NCBI GenBank assembly: GCA_003209585.1
Contig: QCQJ01000003.1
Location: 31,978 to 95,977, forward strand
Length of the DNA stretch: 64,000 bases
DNA from: Prochlorococcus sp. AG-449-G23
GTDB lineage: Bacteria > Cyanobacteriota > Cyanobacteriia > PCC-6307 > Cyanobiaceae
Direction of reading: 5' to 3'
Below the pieces are notes generated by a model, which was given only the letters and a program-made list of their open reading frames with translations, ran no database searches and was not told the origin of the DNA. How positions within the stretch are numbered: the first letter of the stretch is position 1; every line of letters starts with the position of its first letter. Positions 54,082 to 62,343 of the stretch are shown here, one piece after another. Both the position numbers and the translations under genes were made by a program.

Positions 54082-56726
54082 CTATCTAATGTTTTTTGCA
54101 AATGATTTTTAGCATACTCTAAAGCATCACTTAACTTATCAATATCTTTAGCACCTGCTTGAGCAAAGTTAGGCTTTCCTCCTCCACCTCCAGAACAAAT
54201 TCTTGCAATCTCATTAATTAATTTACCTGCATGCAATCCTATTTTTACTGAATCATCACCTAAAGAAACTACAAATAACAACTTTCTATTTTCTGGATTT
54301 GGTATTCCCCCAAGAATCACTATTGCTTTATTTCCCAAATGAGAAGTTAAATTAAGTGCTGCAGATTGCAAAGAATTCCCATCTAAGCCATCAATCTGAT
54401 TTACTAAAATTGAAAAAGAATTTACTATTTCTGCGGATGATTTTATAGAAGAGTATTTAAAATATGCAATTTCATCTTTCATTTTTTGTATCTCTTTATT
54501 CTTATTAATAAGCTCTGCTTGCAAATTATTAACCCTTTCAAAAAGTTGATTAGGATTTGCTTTTAACAAATCACTAAGTTGATTTACTAAAGCATTTCTA
54601 TCACTAAAATATTCTAATGCTGATTGGCCTGATAATGCTTCAATTCTTCTTACTCCGGCTGAGATTCCTTCCTCACTAATTATTTTGAAAGAACCTAATT
54701 CGGATGTAGTTTTAACATGTGTGCCCCCACAAAGTTCCATTGAAACTCCTGGCACATTAACAACGCGCACTTCTTCTTCATATTTTTCTCCAAACATAGC
54801 CACTGCACCCTTTTCAAGAGCCTCATTCTTAGACATGTTTTTTATTTCTAGGATATGATTTTCCATAATCCAAGAGTTAACTAGAGTCTCAACCTTAGAA
54901 ATTTGATCTTTAGAAATAGGATTTGAAGAATTAAAGTCAAATCTTAATTTATTAAAGGCTACTAATGAACCTTTTTGTCCAACGCTGTCATTAACGATTG
55001 ATTTGAGAGCAGATTGCAATAAATGGGTCGCTGTATGATTTGCAGCAGCCTTAGCTCTATTAGAGGATTTAACATTAGTCTTAACTTTTCGTCCAATAGT
55101 TAATATTCCTTTTTTGATCGTTCCATAATGTAAAAAAACATTTTTCTTGCGAATAACATTATCAACGAAGACCTCTACATCTTTTGAAAATATCGTTCCA
55201 ATATCACCAACTTGACCGCCAGATTCTCCATAAAAAGTTGTCTGATCAAGAACAATTAAAACTTTCTGACCTTCACTTGCTTGCTTAACCAATTTTGAAT
55301 CCAAGAATATACCCTTTATTTCAGCTTCTGATAGAAGTGAATCATAACCATTAAAAACAGTTTTTTTAAAAAGATCTATTTCTCGCTCTAATGATCCCTC
55401 TAATGTCAAATCAATATTACTTGAAGCAGCTTTAGCTCTTTCTTTTTGTGCATTCATTTCTTCTTCAAAACCCTTTACATCTACACTGATACTATTTTCT
55501 TCAGCAATTTCTACAGTAAGTTCTAGAGGAAATCCATAAGTATCATAAAGTTCAAAAGCTTTAAAACCAGAAATTAATTTCTGCCCTGAAGAAATTAACT
55601 CATCTAGCAATTTCTCTCCTCTTTCAAGAGTTTCCCTAAACCTTACTTCTTCAATTTTTATCTCATTCAAAATTAAATCATTATTATTTTTTAAATCAGG
55701 ATAATTATTTTGCATTAAATTGATCCCAACGGTAGCAATATGAGGTAAAAATTCATTTGTTATGCCTAATAATCTCCCATGTCTGACCATTCTTCTAATA
55801 AGCCTTCTTAATATATATCCCCTGCCGAGATTACTTGCTTCTACTCCATCAGAAATCAAATGAATAACAGCTCTTGTATGATCTCCAATGATTTTTAAAG
55901 AAATTTTGTTTTTATCATCTATAGAAAAATAATCAATATTTGCAATCTCACAAATTTTTTGAATGATAGGAAAAATTAAATCTGTCTCATAATTATTTTG
56001 CTTTTTTTGCAATATTTGAGCCATCCTTTCAAGGCCCATTCCAGTATCAATATTTTTAAATTTTAAATCTGTCAATTTTCCATTAGTATCACGATTATAT
56101 TGCATAAAAACAAGATTATAAAATTCAATAAATCGATCTCCATCTTCCAAATCAATATTCTGCAGACCTTTTTCAGGATGAAAATCATAATAAAGTTCTG
56201 AACAAGGTCCACATGGACCTGTTTTACCAGATGACCAAAAATTATCTTTCTCACCTAATTTCACTATCCTATCTGGATGAATACCAATTTCATCTCTCCA
56301 AATTTTTGCAGACTCTCCGTCTTCGTGAAAAACACTCACAATTATATTTTCAACAGAAAGTTGATAAATATTAGTAACTAATTCCCAAGCCCACTGAATA
56401 GCCTCTCGTTTAAAATAATCTCCAAAAGAGAAATTACCAAGCATTTCAAAAAAAGTGTGGTGTCTAGCGGTAACTCCAACATTTTCTATATCGTTTGTTC
56501 TGATGCACTTTTGGCTAGATGTAGCCCTTTTTGATGGTCTTTCTTTTAAACCTAAAAAAACTGGTTTAAAAGGTAGCATTCCAGCAATTGTGAGCATAAC
56601 CGTAGGATCATCTGGAATCAAAGATGCACTTGGAATGATTTTATGCAATTTTTCACTATAAAATTTTAAAAAAGCATTTCTTATCTCATCTCCAGTAACT
56701 ATTTTTTTAATTAGTTGAGATGTCAT
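54066..56726 (-). CDS. alaS: alanyl-tRNA synthetase
   Basis: Charges tRNA-Ala and edits misacylated products. The class II core is at the N-terminus ([39 protein letters not shown]). The editing domain has the zinc motif NHTATHLLQ and, about 100 residues on, MELCGGTHV. The C-terminal C-Ala/DHHA1 part has [14 protein letters not shown]. Its 886 residues are full length. No anomalies seen. Confidence 0.97.
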   Translation of the reverse strand: MTSQLIKKIVTGDEIRNAFLKFYSEKLHKIIPSASLIPDDPTVMLTIAGMLPFKPVFLGLKERPSKRATSSQKCIRTNDIENVGVTARHHTFFEMLGNFSFGDYFKREAIQWAWELVTNIYQLSVENIIVSVFHEDGESAKIWRDEIGIHPDRIVKLGEKDNFWSSGKTGPCGPCSELYYDFHPEKGLQNIDLEDGDRFIEFYNLVFMQYNRDTNGKLTDLKFKNIDTGMGLERMAQILQKKQNNYETDLIFPIIQKICEIANIDYFSIDDKNKISLKIIGDHTRAVIHLISDGVEASNLGRGYILRRLIRRMVRHGRLLGITNEFLPHIATVGINLMQNNYPDLKNNNDLILNEIKIEEVRFRETLERGEKLLDELISSGQKLISGFKAFELYDTYGFPLELTVEIAEENSISVDVKGFEEEMNAQKERAKAASSNIDLTLEGSLEREIDLFKKTVFNGYDSLLSEAEIKGIFLDSKLVKQASEGQKVLIVLDQTTFYGESGGQVGDIGTIFSKDVEVFVDNVIRKKNVFLHYGTIKKGILTIGRKVKTNVKSSNRAKAAANHTATHLLQSALKSIVNDSVGQKGSLVAFNKLRFDFNSSNPISKDQISKVETLVNSWIMENHILEIKNMSKNEALEKGAVAMFGEKYEEEVRVVNVPGVSMELCGGTHVKTTSELGSFKIISEEGISAGVRRIEALSGQSALEYFSDRNALVNQLSDLLKANPNQLFERVNNLQAELINKNKEIQKMKDEIAYFKYSSIKSSAEIVNSFSILVNQIDGLDGNSLQSAALNLTSHLGNKAIVILGGIPNPENRKLLFVVSLGDDSVKIGLHAGKLINEIARICSGGGGGKPNFAQAGAKDIDKLSDALEYAKNHLQKTLDSHSDK

Positions 56727-56845
56727 TTATCCAGAATAAGAAGAATAAAAATTAAAGAAAAGCGCAATTTCGGTTATTTCGCAAAAATGATCACGCGGAT
56801 CTATATTCTATATAACTAAAGTTAATTTATAAAGCGAATTATTCT

Positions 56846-58621
56846 ATGATAGCCTCTGCCCAGACAAGTAATTCTAAATTGGCACAAATAAATAACAAGT
56901 TGACAGTCCAATCTCAAAACTTCACTGGTGATTCTTGTGCCATAAGATCTTTGGATTGGGATCGCAGTAGATTTGATATTGAATTTGGTTTAAGAAATGG
57001 AACTACTTACAATAGTTTTATTATTAAAGGCAAAAAAATAGCAATTATTGATACTAGTCACGCAAAGTTCGAAGAATTATGGTTTGAAGAATTACTGAAA
57101 AAGGTTAATCCGCAAGAAGTTGATTATCTAATTACAAGCCATACAGAACCTGATCATTCTGGATTAATAGGTAATCTTTTAGAATTAAACCAAAATATTA
57201 CAGTAGTTGGTTCAAAATTAGCCCTTAAATTTATTGAAGACCAAATACATATTCCCTTTAAGAGTCTAGAGGTTAAGAGTGGAGAGTTTTTAAATCTCGG
57301 GACTAATCCTAATAGTGGTTTAGAACATAATATTGAATTTATAAGTGCACCAAATTTACATTGGCCAGATACCATATTTTCATATGATCACAGCACAAAT
57401 GTTCTCTATACATGCGATGCATTTGGACTCCATTATTGTTCTGACGAATTTTTTGACACTGATCAAAAAGAAATATACGATGATTTCCGTTTTTATTACG
57501 ATTGCCTCATGGGTCCAAACGCTAGAAGCGTTATGCAGGCAATTAAAAGAATAGATAAGCTACCTGAATTAAAAACAATAGCTGTTGGTCATGGGCCTTT
57601 GCTCCATAATCAGGTCAATTTTTGGAAAGGAAAATATCTAGAATGGAGTAGCAATAAAAGCAAAGGTAATGATTTTGTGTCAGTCTGCTATATAAGCGAC
57701 TATGGTTATTGTGATCGACTAAGTCAAGCGATATCTCATGGAATAAGTAAAGCAGATGCACAGGTTCAATTAATTGATTTAAGATCTTCTGACCCGCAAG
57801 AATTAACAAGTTTAATTTCCGAATCAAAAGCAGTAGTTATTCCCACATGGCCAGTAAACTCAGATAATGAATTAAAAGAATCTCTCGGTACTTTATTTGC
57901 AGCACTAAAACCAAAACAATTTACTGCTGTCTATGATGCATTTGGTGGAAATGATGAACCAATAGATTCTTTAGCAAATAAATTAAGAGAACTTGGTCAA
58001 AAAGAAGCTTTTTCCCCTTTAAGAGTTAAAAATATTCCAGATCCCATTGTTTATCAACAATTCGAAGAAGCTGGAACTGACTTGGGTCAATTGATTAATA
58101 AAAAGAAGAATATTGCCTCTATGAAGAGCCTTGATTCAAATTTAGATAAAGCGTTAGGTAGATTAAGTGGCGGTTTATATGTAGTTACAGCGAGCCAAGG
58201 GGAAGGTTCGACTTTTAGACAAAGTGCAATGGTCGCAAGTTGGGTTAGTCAAGCAAGCTTTTCTCCACCAGGTATTACAGTTGCTGTAGCAAAAGATAGA
58301 GCTATTGAATCATATATGCAAGTTGGGAAAGGTTTTGTTGTGAATATCTTGAGAGAAGATAACTATCAAAAAATGTTCAGACATTTTTTAAAAAGATTTG
58401 CCCCTGGAGCTGATAGATTTGCAGATGTTGATGTAATTAGTAACATCGCTGAAGGAGGACCAGTTCTCTCAGATTCACTTGCCTTTTTAGATTGTAAAGT
58501 TACTTCCAGACTAGAAACTCCAGACCATTGGATAATTTACGGAATTGTTGAAAATGGTAATGTTTCTGACTTATCATGCAAGACAGCAGTTCATCACAGA
58601 AAAGTTGCTAATCACTATTGA
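56846..58621 (+). CDS. flv3: flavodiiron protein, Flv3-type (canonical diiron ligands)
   Basis: Cyanobacterial flavodiiron protein that passes electrons from photosystem I to oxygen, forming water, as a sink under fluctuating light. Domains: beta-lactamase-like diiron domain (about 30-260), flavodoxin (about 270-410) and the class-specific flavin-reductase domain (about 440-591). The iron ligands are intact: H99, E101 and D103 in SHTEPDHSG, H172 in NLHWPD, D191, and H249 in GHGP. This is the canonical B-type pattern of Flv3. It is paired with the Flv1-type gene at 59977. The symbol follows this ligand pattern. Confidence 0.93.
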   Translation: MIASAQTSNSKLAQINNKLTVQSQNFTGDSCAIRSLDWDRSRFDIEFGLRNGTTYNSFIIKGKKIAIIDTSHAKFEELWFEELLKKVNPQEVDYLITSHTEPDHSGLIGNLLELNQNITVVGSKLALKFIEDQIHIPFKSLEVKSGEFLNLGTNPNSGLEHNIEFISAPNLHWPDTIFSYDHSTNVLYTCDAFGLHYCSDEFFDTDQKEIYDDFRFYYDCLMGPNARSVMQAIKRIDKLPELKTIAVGHGPLLHNQVNFWKGKYLEWSSNKSKGNDFVSVCYISDYGYCDRLSQAISHGISKADAQVQLIDLRSSDPQELTSLISESKAVVIPTWPVNSDNELKESLGTLFAALKPKQFTAVYDAFGGNDEPIDSLANKLRELGQKEAFSPLRVKNIPDPIVYQQFEEAGTDLGQLINKKKNIASMKSLDSNLDKALGRLSGGLYVVTASQGEGSTFRQSAMVASWVSQASFSPPGITVAVAKDRAIESYMQVGKGFVVNILREDNYQKMFRHFLKRFAPGADRFADVDVISNIAEGGPVLSDSLAFLDCKVTSRLETPDHWIIYGIVENGNVSDLSCKTAVHHRKVANHY

Positions 58622-58745
58622 CCAGTCTTTGTATTTAGAGTATTTATAAACCATTGGTATCACTACGTTCAGATAGAAACAATATACTTTGAAATTCAGT
58701 TGAAGAAAATATAGATTGAAGTTATAACTAAGTTTTTTTTGATTT

Positions 58746-58765
58746 ATAGTTGAAAATCCGTTGAA
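58746..58765 (+). repeat. 20-bp direct repeat, left copy
   Basis: ATAGTTGAAAATCCGTTGAA, identical to 59892-59911. The two copies bracket the small accessory segment between the flv genes. Confidence 0.9.
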
Positions 58766-58797
58766 AATTGACTCCCAATATTAAATCAAAACCATAA

Positions 58798-59241
58798 TTA
58801 TTTACATTCGGCATTTCCAATTCCTGCACCTAAAACTGCACCTAAAGGAATACTCCAACCATATGCATCACTTTTTGATAAAGATGCTGCAATTCCACCA
58901 CCTATTAATCCACCTAAAGTTGTACTTCCAGTACATTTTGGAGCAGGTTTATATTTCACATACGAAGTTTGTGGTTCAGTCTTATGATGATAATGGTTAA
59001 ATACCCTGCGATGACTATTGCATGGGATAGAAACCTTCTCACTATAAGATTTGACATAACCTGGAGACATTGAACTGCCTGGAATATATTTTTCCCTATA
59101 TTCATAACGGAAGCACTTGTTCTCATATGCGTATCCTTTTTGTGACTCGTATGCTTCTCGATGAATGTGATCTCCAATACTCTCATAAGCATTGACTGGA
59201 AAAGAAGCACCCAATATAAGAGTTGCGATAAGAATTTTCAT
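58798..59241 (-). CDS. secreted glycine-zipper protein, unknown function
   Basis: 147 residues. A signal peptide (MKILIATLILGASFPVNA) has a likely cut after VNA at residue 18. The middle is rich in Tyr, His, Lys and Ser, with cysteines (ENKCFRYEY, SIPCNSH, PKCTGS). The C-terminus carries a glycine-zipper stretch TLGGLIGGGIAASLSKSD and GAVLGAGIGNAECK, like that of outer-membrane or periplasmic small lipoprotein-like proteins (Rickettsia 17-kDa type). No lipobox is present. It sits inside the segment flanked by the 20-bp repeats. Confidence 0.7.
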   Translation of the reverse strand: MKILIATLILGASFPVNAYESIGDHIHREAYESQKGYAYENKCFRYEYREKYIPGSSMSPGYVKSYSEKVSIPCNSHRRVFNHYHHKTEPQTSYVKYKPAPKCTGSTTLGGLIGGGIAASLSKSDAYGWSIPLGAVLGAGIGNAECK

Positions 59242-59332
59242 TTTAAAAATTAAGATATTTTCAACAACTCACTCACACATTTAAACAATAAATTATTTGT
59301 TGAAAATTTAAAGTTGAAATATTATTCTTTGG

Positions 59333-59354
59333 CAACTGTCACATGTGACAGTTG
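59333..59354. promoter_or_regulatory. 22-bp perfect palindrome, candidate operator
   Basis: The central 20 bases are AACTGTCACATGTGACAGTT, flanked by C and G that also pair, so 22 bases are self-complementary without a loop. It lies about 92 bases upstream of the glycine-zipper gene and left of the minus-strand terminator. A dimeric regulator site is the natural reading. It is not a match to the NtcA pattern GTA-N8-TAC. Confidence 0.55.
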
Positions 59355-59407
59355 AGCAACATTCCACTCTCCCTTGCCACACTGTAGATCTATAAAGTGA
59401 AACAAAG

Positions 59408-59439
59408 AAAAAAATAAGAGGGCATTTGTTTGCCCTCTT
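59408..59439 (-). terminator. intrinsic terminator on the minus strand
   Basis: AAGAGGGCA (59416-59424) pairs fully with TGCCCTCTT (59431-59439) around a 6-base loop. Read leftward the stem is followed by A and then seven U's. It is one of the strongest hairpins in the window and would end a transcript starting to the right, near 59540. Confidence 0.7.
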
Positions 59440-59623
59440 CGAGTCATATGCACCTCGTTGTTCACAAAGTCGATGAAGTGCTTTTGACTCCTGAATTATT
59501 TCTACTCCTACTGAATGGAAAATGATAGTCGTGGCATCCACAAAGCACTAATACTCGGGTAGAAATACCCTATTAATTTCAAGTAAAAAGGAGGACAATA
59601 TAGGTGTAGATATAGGAGGTCTT
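59440..59623. other. region with possible short minus-strand transcript
   Basis: A minus-strand frame starts at GTG 59541 (VDATTIIFHSVGVEIIQESK), but it reads straight through the terminator hairpin to 59308. Either a shorter peptide or a small RNA of roughly 100-130 bases ending at 59408 is more likely than the full 77 residues. A GGGTA-GAAA-TACCC tetraloop hairpin is at 59557-59570. No further gene is seen before the ORF at 59624. Confidence 0.35.
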
Positions 59624-59770
59624 ATGAAACTCATTACTCCTTTCACTATTCTCAATCAAAACTTCCATGAAATGGATTTAATAAGAAACGCAATGAAGAA
59701 TAGAAGATTAGCAACAGAAAGATTACATGATGATTACAGAAAAATTTATAAAAATCATCAATTTGCTTAG
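59624..59770 (+). CDS. 48-residue basic protein with strong ribosome-binding site
   Basis: ORF starting MKLITPFTILNQNFHEMDLI and ending HDDYRKIYKNHQFA; soluble, rich in Arg, Lys and Asn. AGGAGGT at 59615-59621 lies three bases before the ATG, and an additional GGAGGA is at 59590. Such full Shine-Dalgarno matches are rare among the genes of this window, which argues for translation. No family recognised. It sits in the repeat-flanked segment between the flv genes. Confidence 0.6.
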   Translation: MKLITPFTILNQNFHEMDLIRNAMKNRRLATERLHDDYRKIYKNHQFA

Positions 59771-59891
59771 ATAATTAACAAGAAATCGCGTTCCAGTTGG
59801 AAACCCTACATTTACTAACTCAATAATGGTGCTGTTATAGGTATAATCGACTGATACATAACGGTTTCACAAGAATTAAATGTTCTGGTCG

Positions 59892-59911
59892 ATAGTTGAA
59901 AATCCGTTGAA
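59892..59911 (+). repeat. 20-bp direct repeat, right copy
   Basis: ATAGTTGAAAATCCGTTGAA, identical to 58746-58765, about 65 bases before the Flv1-type start. Confidence 0.9.
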
Positions 59912-59976
59912 TCTCCCTACAGCACCTGTCTATGACAGACAAGTTGCTATTCATTATTAGGAAATAAGTCTTTAAA

Positions 59977-61779
59977 ATGTCAGATATTAATATAGGCTTA
60001 CTTACAGATAATCAAAACTTATCAAAATTTGAAATTACTGAAAATTTTACATGTATCAGATTTATCGATCACAATAAAGAAAGATTTGAACTTGAATTTA
60101 ACCTTGAAAAAGGAACCTCTTTTAATACTTTTTTCATTAGAAGTCATGATGAACTTTTTATTATTCATCCACCTGAGAAACAATATTTAAATTCATTTAA
60201 TAAAGTAATTTCTAGGTTTTGCGATCAATTTAAATTAGATAAAATCAACTTCATCTCTGGTCATATTAATCCCCAAATTATTGAAACCATAAAAAATATA
60301 AGTACCCAATTTCAAAACACATCTATTACTTGTTCTAATCCAGGTTATAAACTTATTTCCGAACTTTGGAATCAAAGAAATCCTAAATTAGAAAACTTTA
60401 TTGAAATTCAATTACCCGAAATAAACATAATCAAAAAAGAACTTAATTTAGAATTAGATAACATTTCACTAGAGTTGATTCCTATTCCAACAGCACGTTG
60501 GCCTGGTGGCCTGATAATTTATGAACGTAATCAAGAAATACTTCTTAGTGAAAAAATTTTCTCTGCACACATTGCATCTAAATATTGGTCTGAAACAAAT
60601 CGAGTTAGTACAGAAATTGATAGGAAACATTTTTATGATTGCTTGATGGCACCAATGTCTAATCAAGTAGTATCAATAACTGAAAAAATTGCAGATTATG
60701 ATATTAAAACTATTGCACCATTACATGGTCCCGCGATCGAATATAGCTTAAAAAGCTTTTTAAATGACTATATTAGATGGGGAGATAATCTCTCAACAAA
60801 TAATCCTAAGATCGCTCTGATATATGCAAGTGCATATGGAAATACAGCCTCAATAGGTGATGCATTGGCTAAAGGGATAAATAGAACCTCTGTAGAAGTT
60901 GAAAGTATTAATTGTGAATTTACACCTAATGATGTACTTGTAAAATCTATCCAAAATGCAGATGGATATTTAATTGGCTCACCCACATTGGGTGGTCACG
61001 CCCCTACTCCAATAGTAAGTGCACTAGGAACATTGTTAGCAGAGGGTAATAGAGATAAGCCAGTGGGAATTTTTGGCAGTTTTGGCTGGAGCGGCGAAGC
61101 TATAGATTTACTTGAAACAAAATTAAAAGACGGTGGTTTTAAGTTTAGTTTTGACCCTATAAGGATTAAATTCAGTCCAAATAAACCAAAAATTAAAGAG
61201 CTAGAAGAAATAGGAACGCACTTTGGAAGAAAAATTATAAAAAAAGCAAAGAAAAAACCTAGAAAATCAGATACTGGAATGATTACAAGCAAAACGGATC
61301 CAAAGCTACAAGCTCTTGGAAGAGTAATTGGCTCACTTTGTGTCCTGACAGCCTCTAAAGGCAAAGATGAGAATAATATTAAAGGAGCTATGCTTGCATC
61401 TTGGGTTAGTCAAGCAAGTTTTTCTCCGCCGGGATTAAGTATTGCAGTAGCAAAAGATAGATCAGTAGAGTCTCTCCTGCAAATTGGAGATTCCTTTGCT
61501 TTAAATATTTTAAGTGAAAACAATTTTAAAGAGCCATTGAAACGATTCACTAAACCTTTTGCACCAGGAGAAGATAGATTTGAAGGATTAAGTATTGAAT
61601 TAACTCCTAATGAACAAATTATCATTCCTGAGTCTTTAGCGTGGTTAGATGCTTCTGTGAAAGAGAGAATGGAATGTGGAGATCATTGGGTAATATACGC
61701 CGAAGTACTGCACGGTAATATATTAAAATCGGATAGTTTAACAGCTGTGCATCACCGTAAAACTGGTGCCAACTATTAA
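59977..61779 (+). CDS. flv1: flavodiiron protein, Flv1-type (diiron ligands replaced)
   Basis: Partner of the Flv3-type protein, with the same three-domain layout in 600 residues. The first ligand cluster reads SGHINPQI: H96 is kept, but the positions of E, D and the second H are N98, Q100 and I101. The next histidine segment reads TARWPGG (Arg for His), and the Asp position falls in LLSEKIF. Only the last histidine (LHGP) clearly remains. Loss of iron ligands is established for the A-type Flv1/Flv2 subunits, which work in heterodimers. The flavin-reductase domain is well conserved with Flv3 (MLASWVSQASFSPPG). Confidence 0.92.
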   Translation: MSDINIGLLTDNQNLSKFEITENFTCIRFIDHNKERFELEFNLEKGTSFNTFFIRSHDELFIIHPPEKQYLNSFNKVISRFCDQFKLDKINFISGHINPQIIETIKNISTQFQNTSITCSNPGYKLISELWNQRNPKLENFIEIQLPEINIIKKELNLELDNISLELIPIPTARWPGGLIIYERNQEILLSEKIFSAHIASKYWSETNRVSTEIDRKHFYDCLMAPMSNQVVSITEKIADYDIKTIAPLHGPAIEYSLKSFLNDYIRWGDNLSTNNPKIALIYASAYGNTASIGDALAKGINRTSVEVESINCEFTPNDVLVKSIQNADGYLIGSPTLGGHAPTPIVSALGTLLAEGNRDKPVGIFGSFGWSGEAIDLLETKLKDGGFKFSFDPIRIKFSPNKPKIKELEEIGTHFGRKIIKKAKKKPRKSDTGMITSKTDPKLQALGRVIGSLCVLTASKGKDENNIKGAMLASWVSQASFSPPGLSIAVAKDRSVESLLQIGDSFALNILSENNFKEPLKRFTKPFAPGEDRFEGLSIELTPNEQIIIPESLAWLDASVKERMECGDHWVIYAEVLHGNILKSDSLTAVHHRKTGANY

Positions 61780-61796
61780 ATTTATTTTTCAAATTT

Positions 61797-62321
61797 ATGA
61801 CTGAATCAAAAGATCTAATAATTATTACAGCTAGTTGTGGGAAGAATCTAGAACTTTCTGAAAAATTCGTTGAAAAAAGTAATGAACTTAAAATAAGTTC
61901 TGAGATTTTAGATCTTACTACTCTTGATATTCCACTTTTTAATCCAAGAATTCACACCAAGAATAATATCCCAGATGTAATAGAAGAAATTAAAAAAAAG
62001 CTTTTCGCAATAGAAAAGTGGGTTATTTGTGCCCCTGAATATAATGGATCTATACCTCCTATTCTTTCCAACTTCATAGCATGGCTTTCTATTTCGGGAG
62101 ATGATTTTAGGAATTTATTTAATGGTCAACCTATTGCAATTGCAACATTTTCTGGTGGCATAGGTTTAGAACTACTAACCTCATTACGCATTCAATTAGT
62201 ACATTTAGGAAGTCAAGTATTAGGAAGACAGCTTGTGTCATCATATAGTAAACCAATAGATACCAAAACTATCGAAGATATTATTCAAAGACTTTTACAG
62301 ATGAAAAAGTTAAAAACATAA
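61797..62321 (+). CDS. NAD(P)H-dependent FMN reductase
   Basis: Small flavodoxin-fold oxidoreductase, 174 residues. The FMN phosphate loop is around ITASCGKNLELS. PEYNGSIPPILSNFIAWLS near 79-97 is the family signature (APEYN...P..KN.iDW), with Ser in place of the usual Lys. TFSGGIGL follows. Relatives reduce flavin, quinones or chromate. It starts 17 bases after flv1, in the same direction, so it may belong to that transcript and could supply reduced flavin. The physiological substrate is unknown. Confidence 0.85.
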   Translation: MTESKDLIIITASCGKNLELSEKFVEKSNELKISSEILDLTTLDIPLFNPRIHTKNNIPDVIEEIKKKLFAIEKWVICAPEYNGSIPPILSNFIAWLSISGDDFRNLFNGQPIAIATFSGGIGLELLTSLRIQLVHLGSQVLGRQLVSSYSKPIDTKTIEDIIQRLLQMKKLKT

Positions 62322-62343
62322 ACTCTAACGCTAAAAATTAATA

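Noticed and set aside
59308..59541. 77-residue minus-strand protein
   Set aside because: The frame runs through a strong terminator hairpin and then the 22-bp palindrome, so at most its first third could be translated.
59977..61779. Flv1-type protein as an inactivated pseudogene because of lost iron ligands
   Set aside because: The frame is full length with conserved flavin domains; ligand loss is the normal state of A-type flavodiiron subunits.
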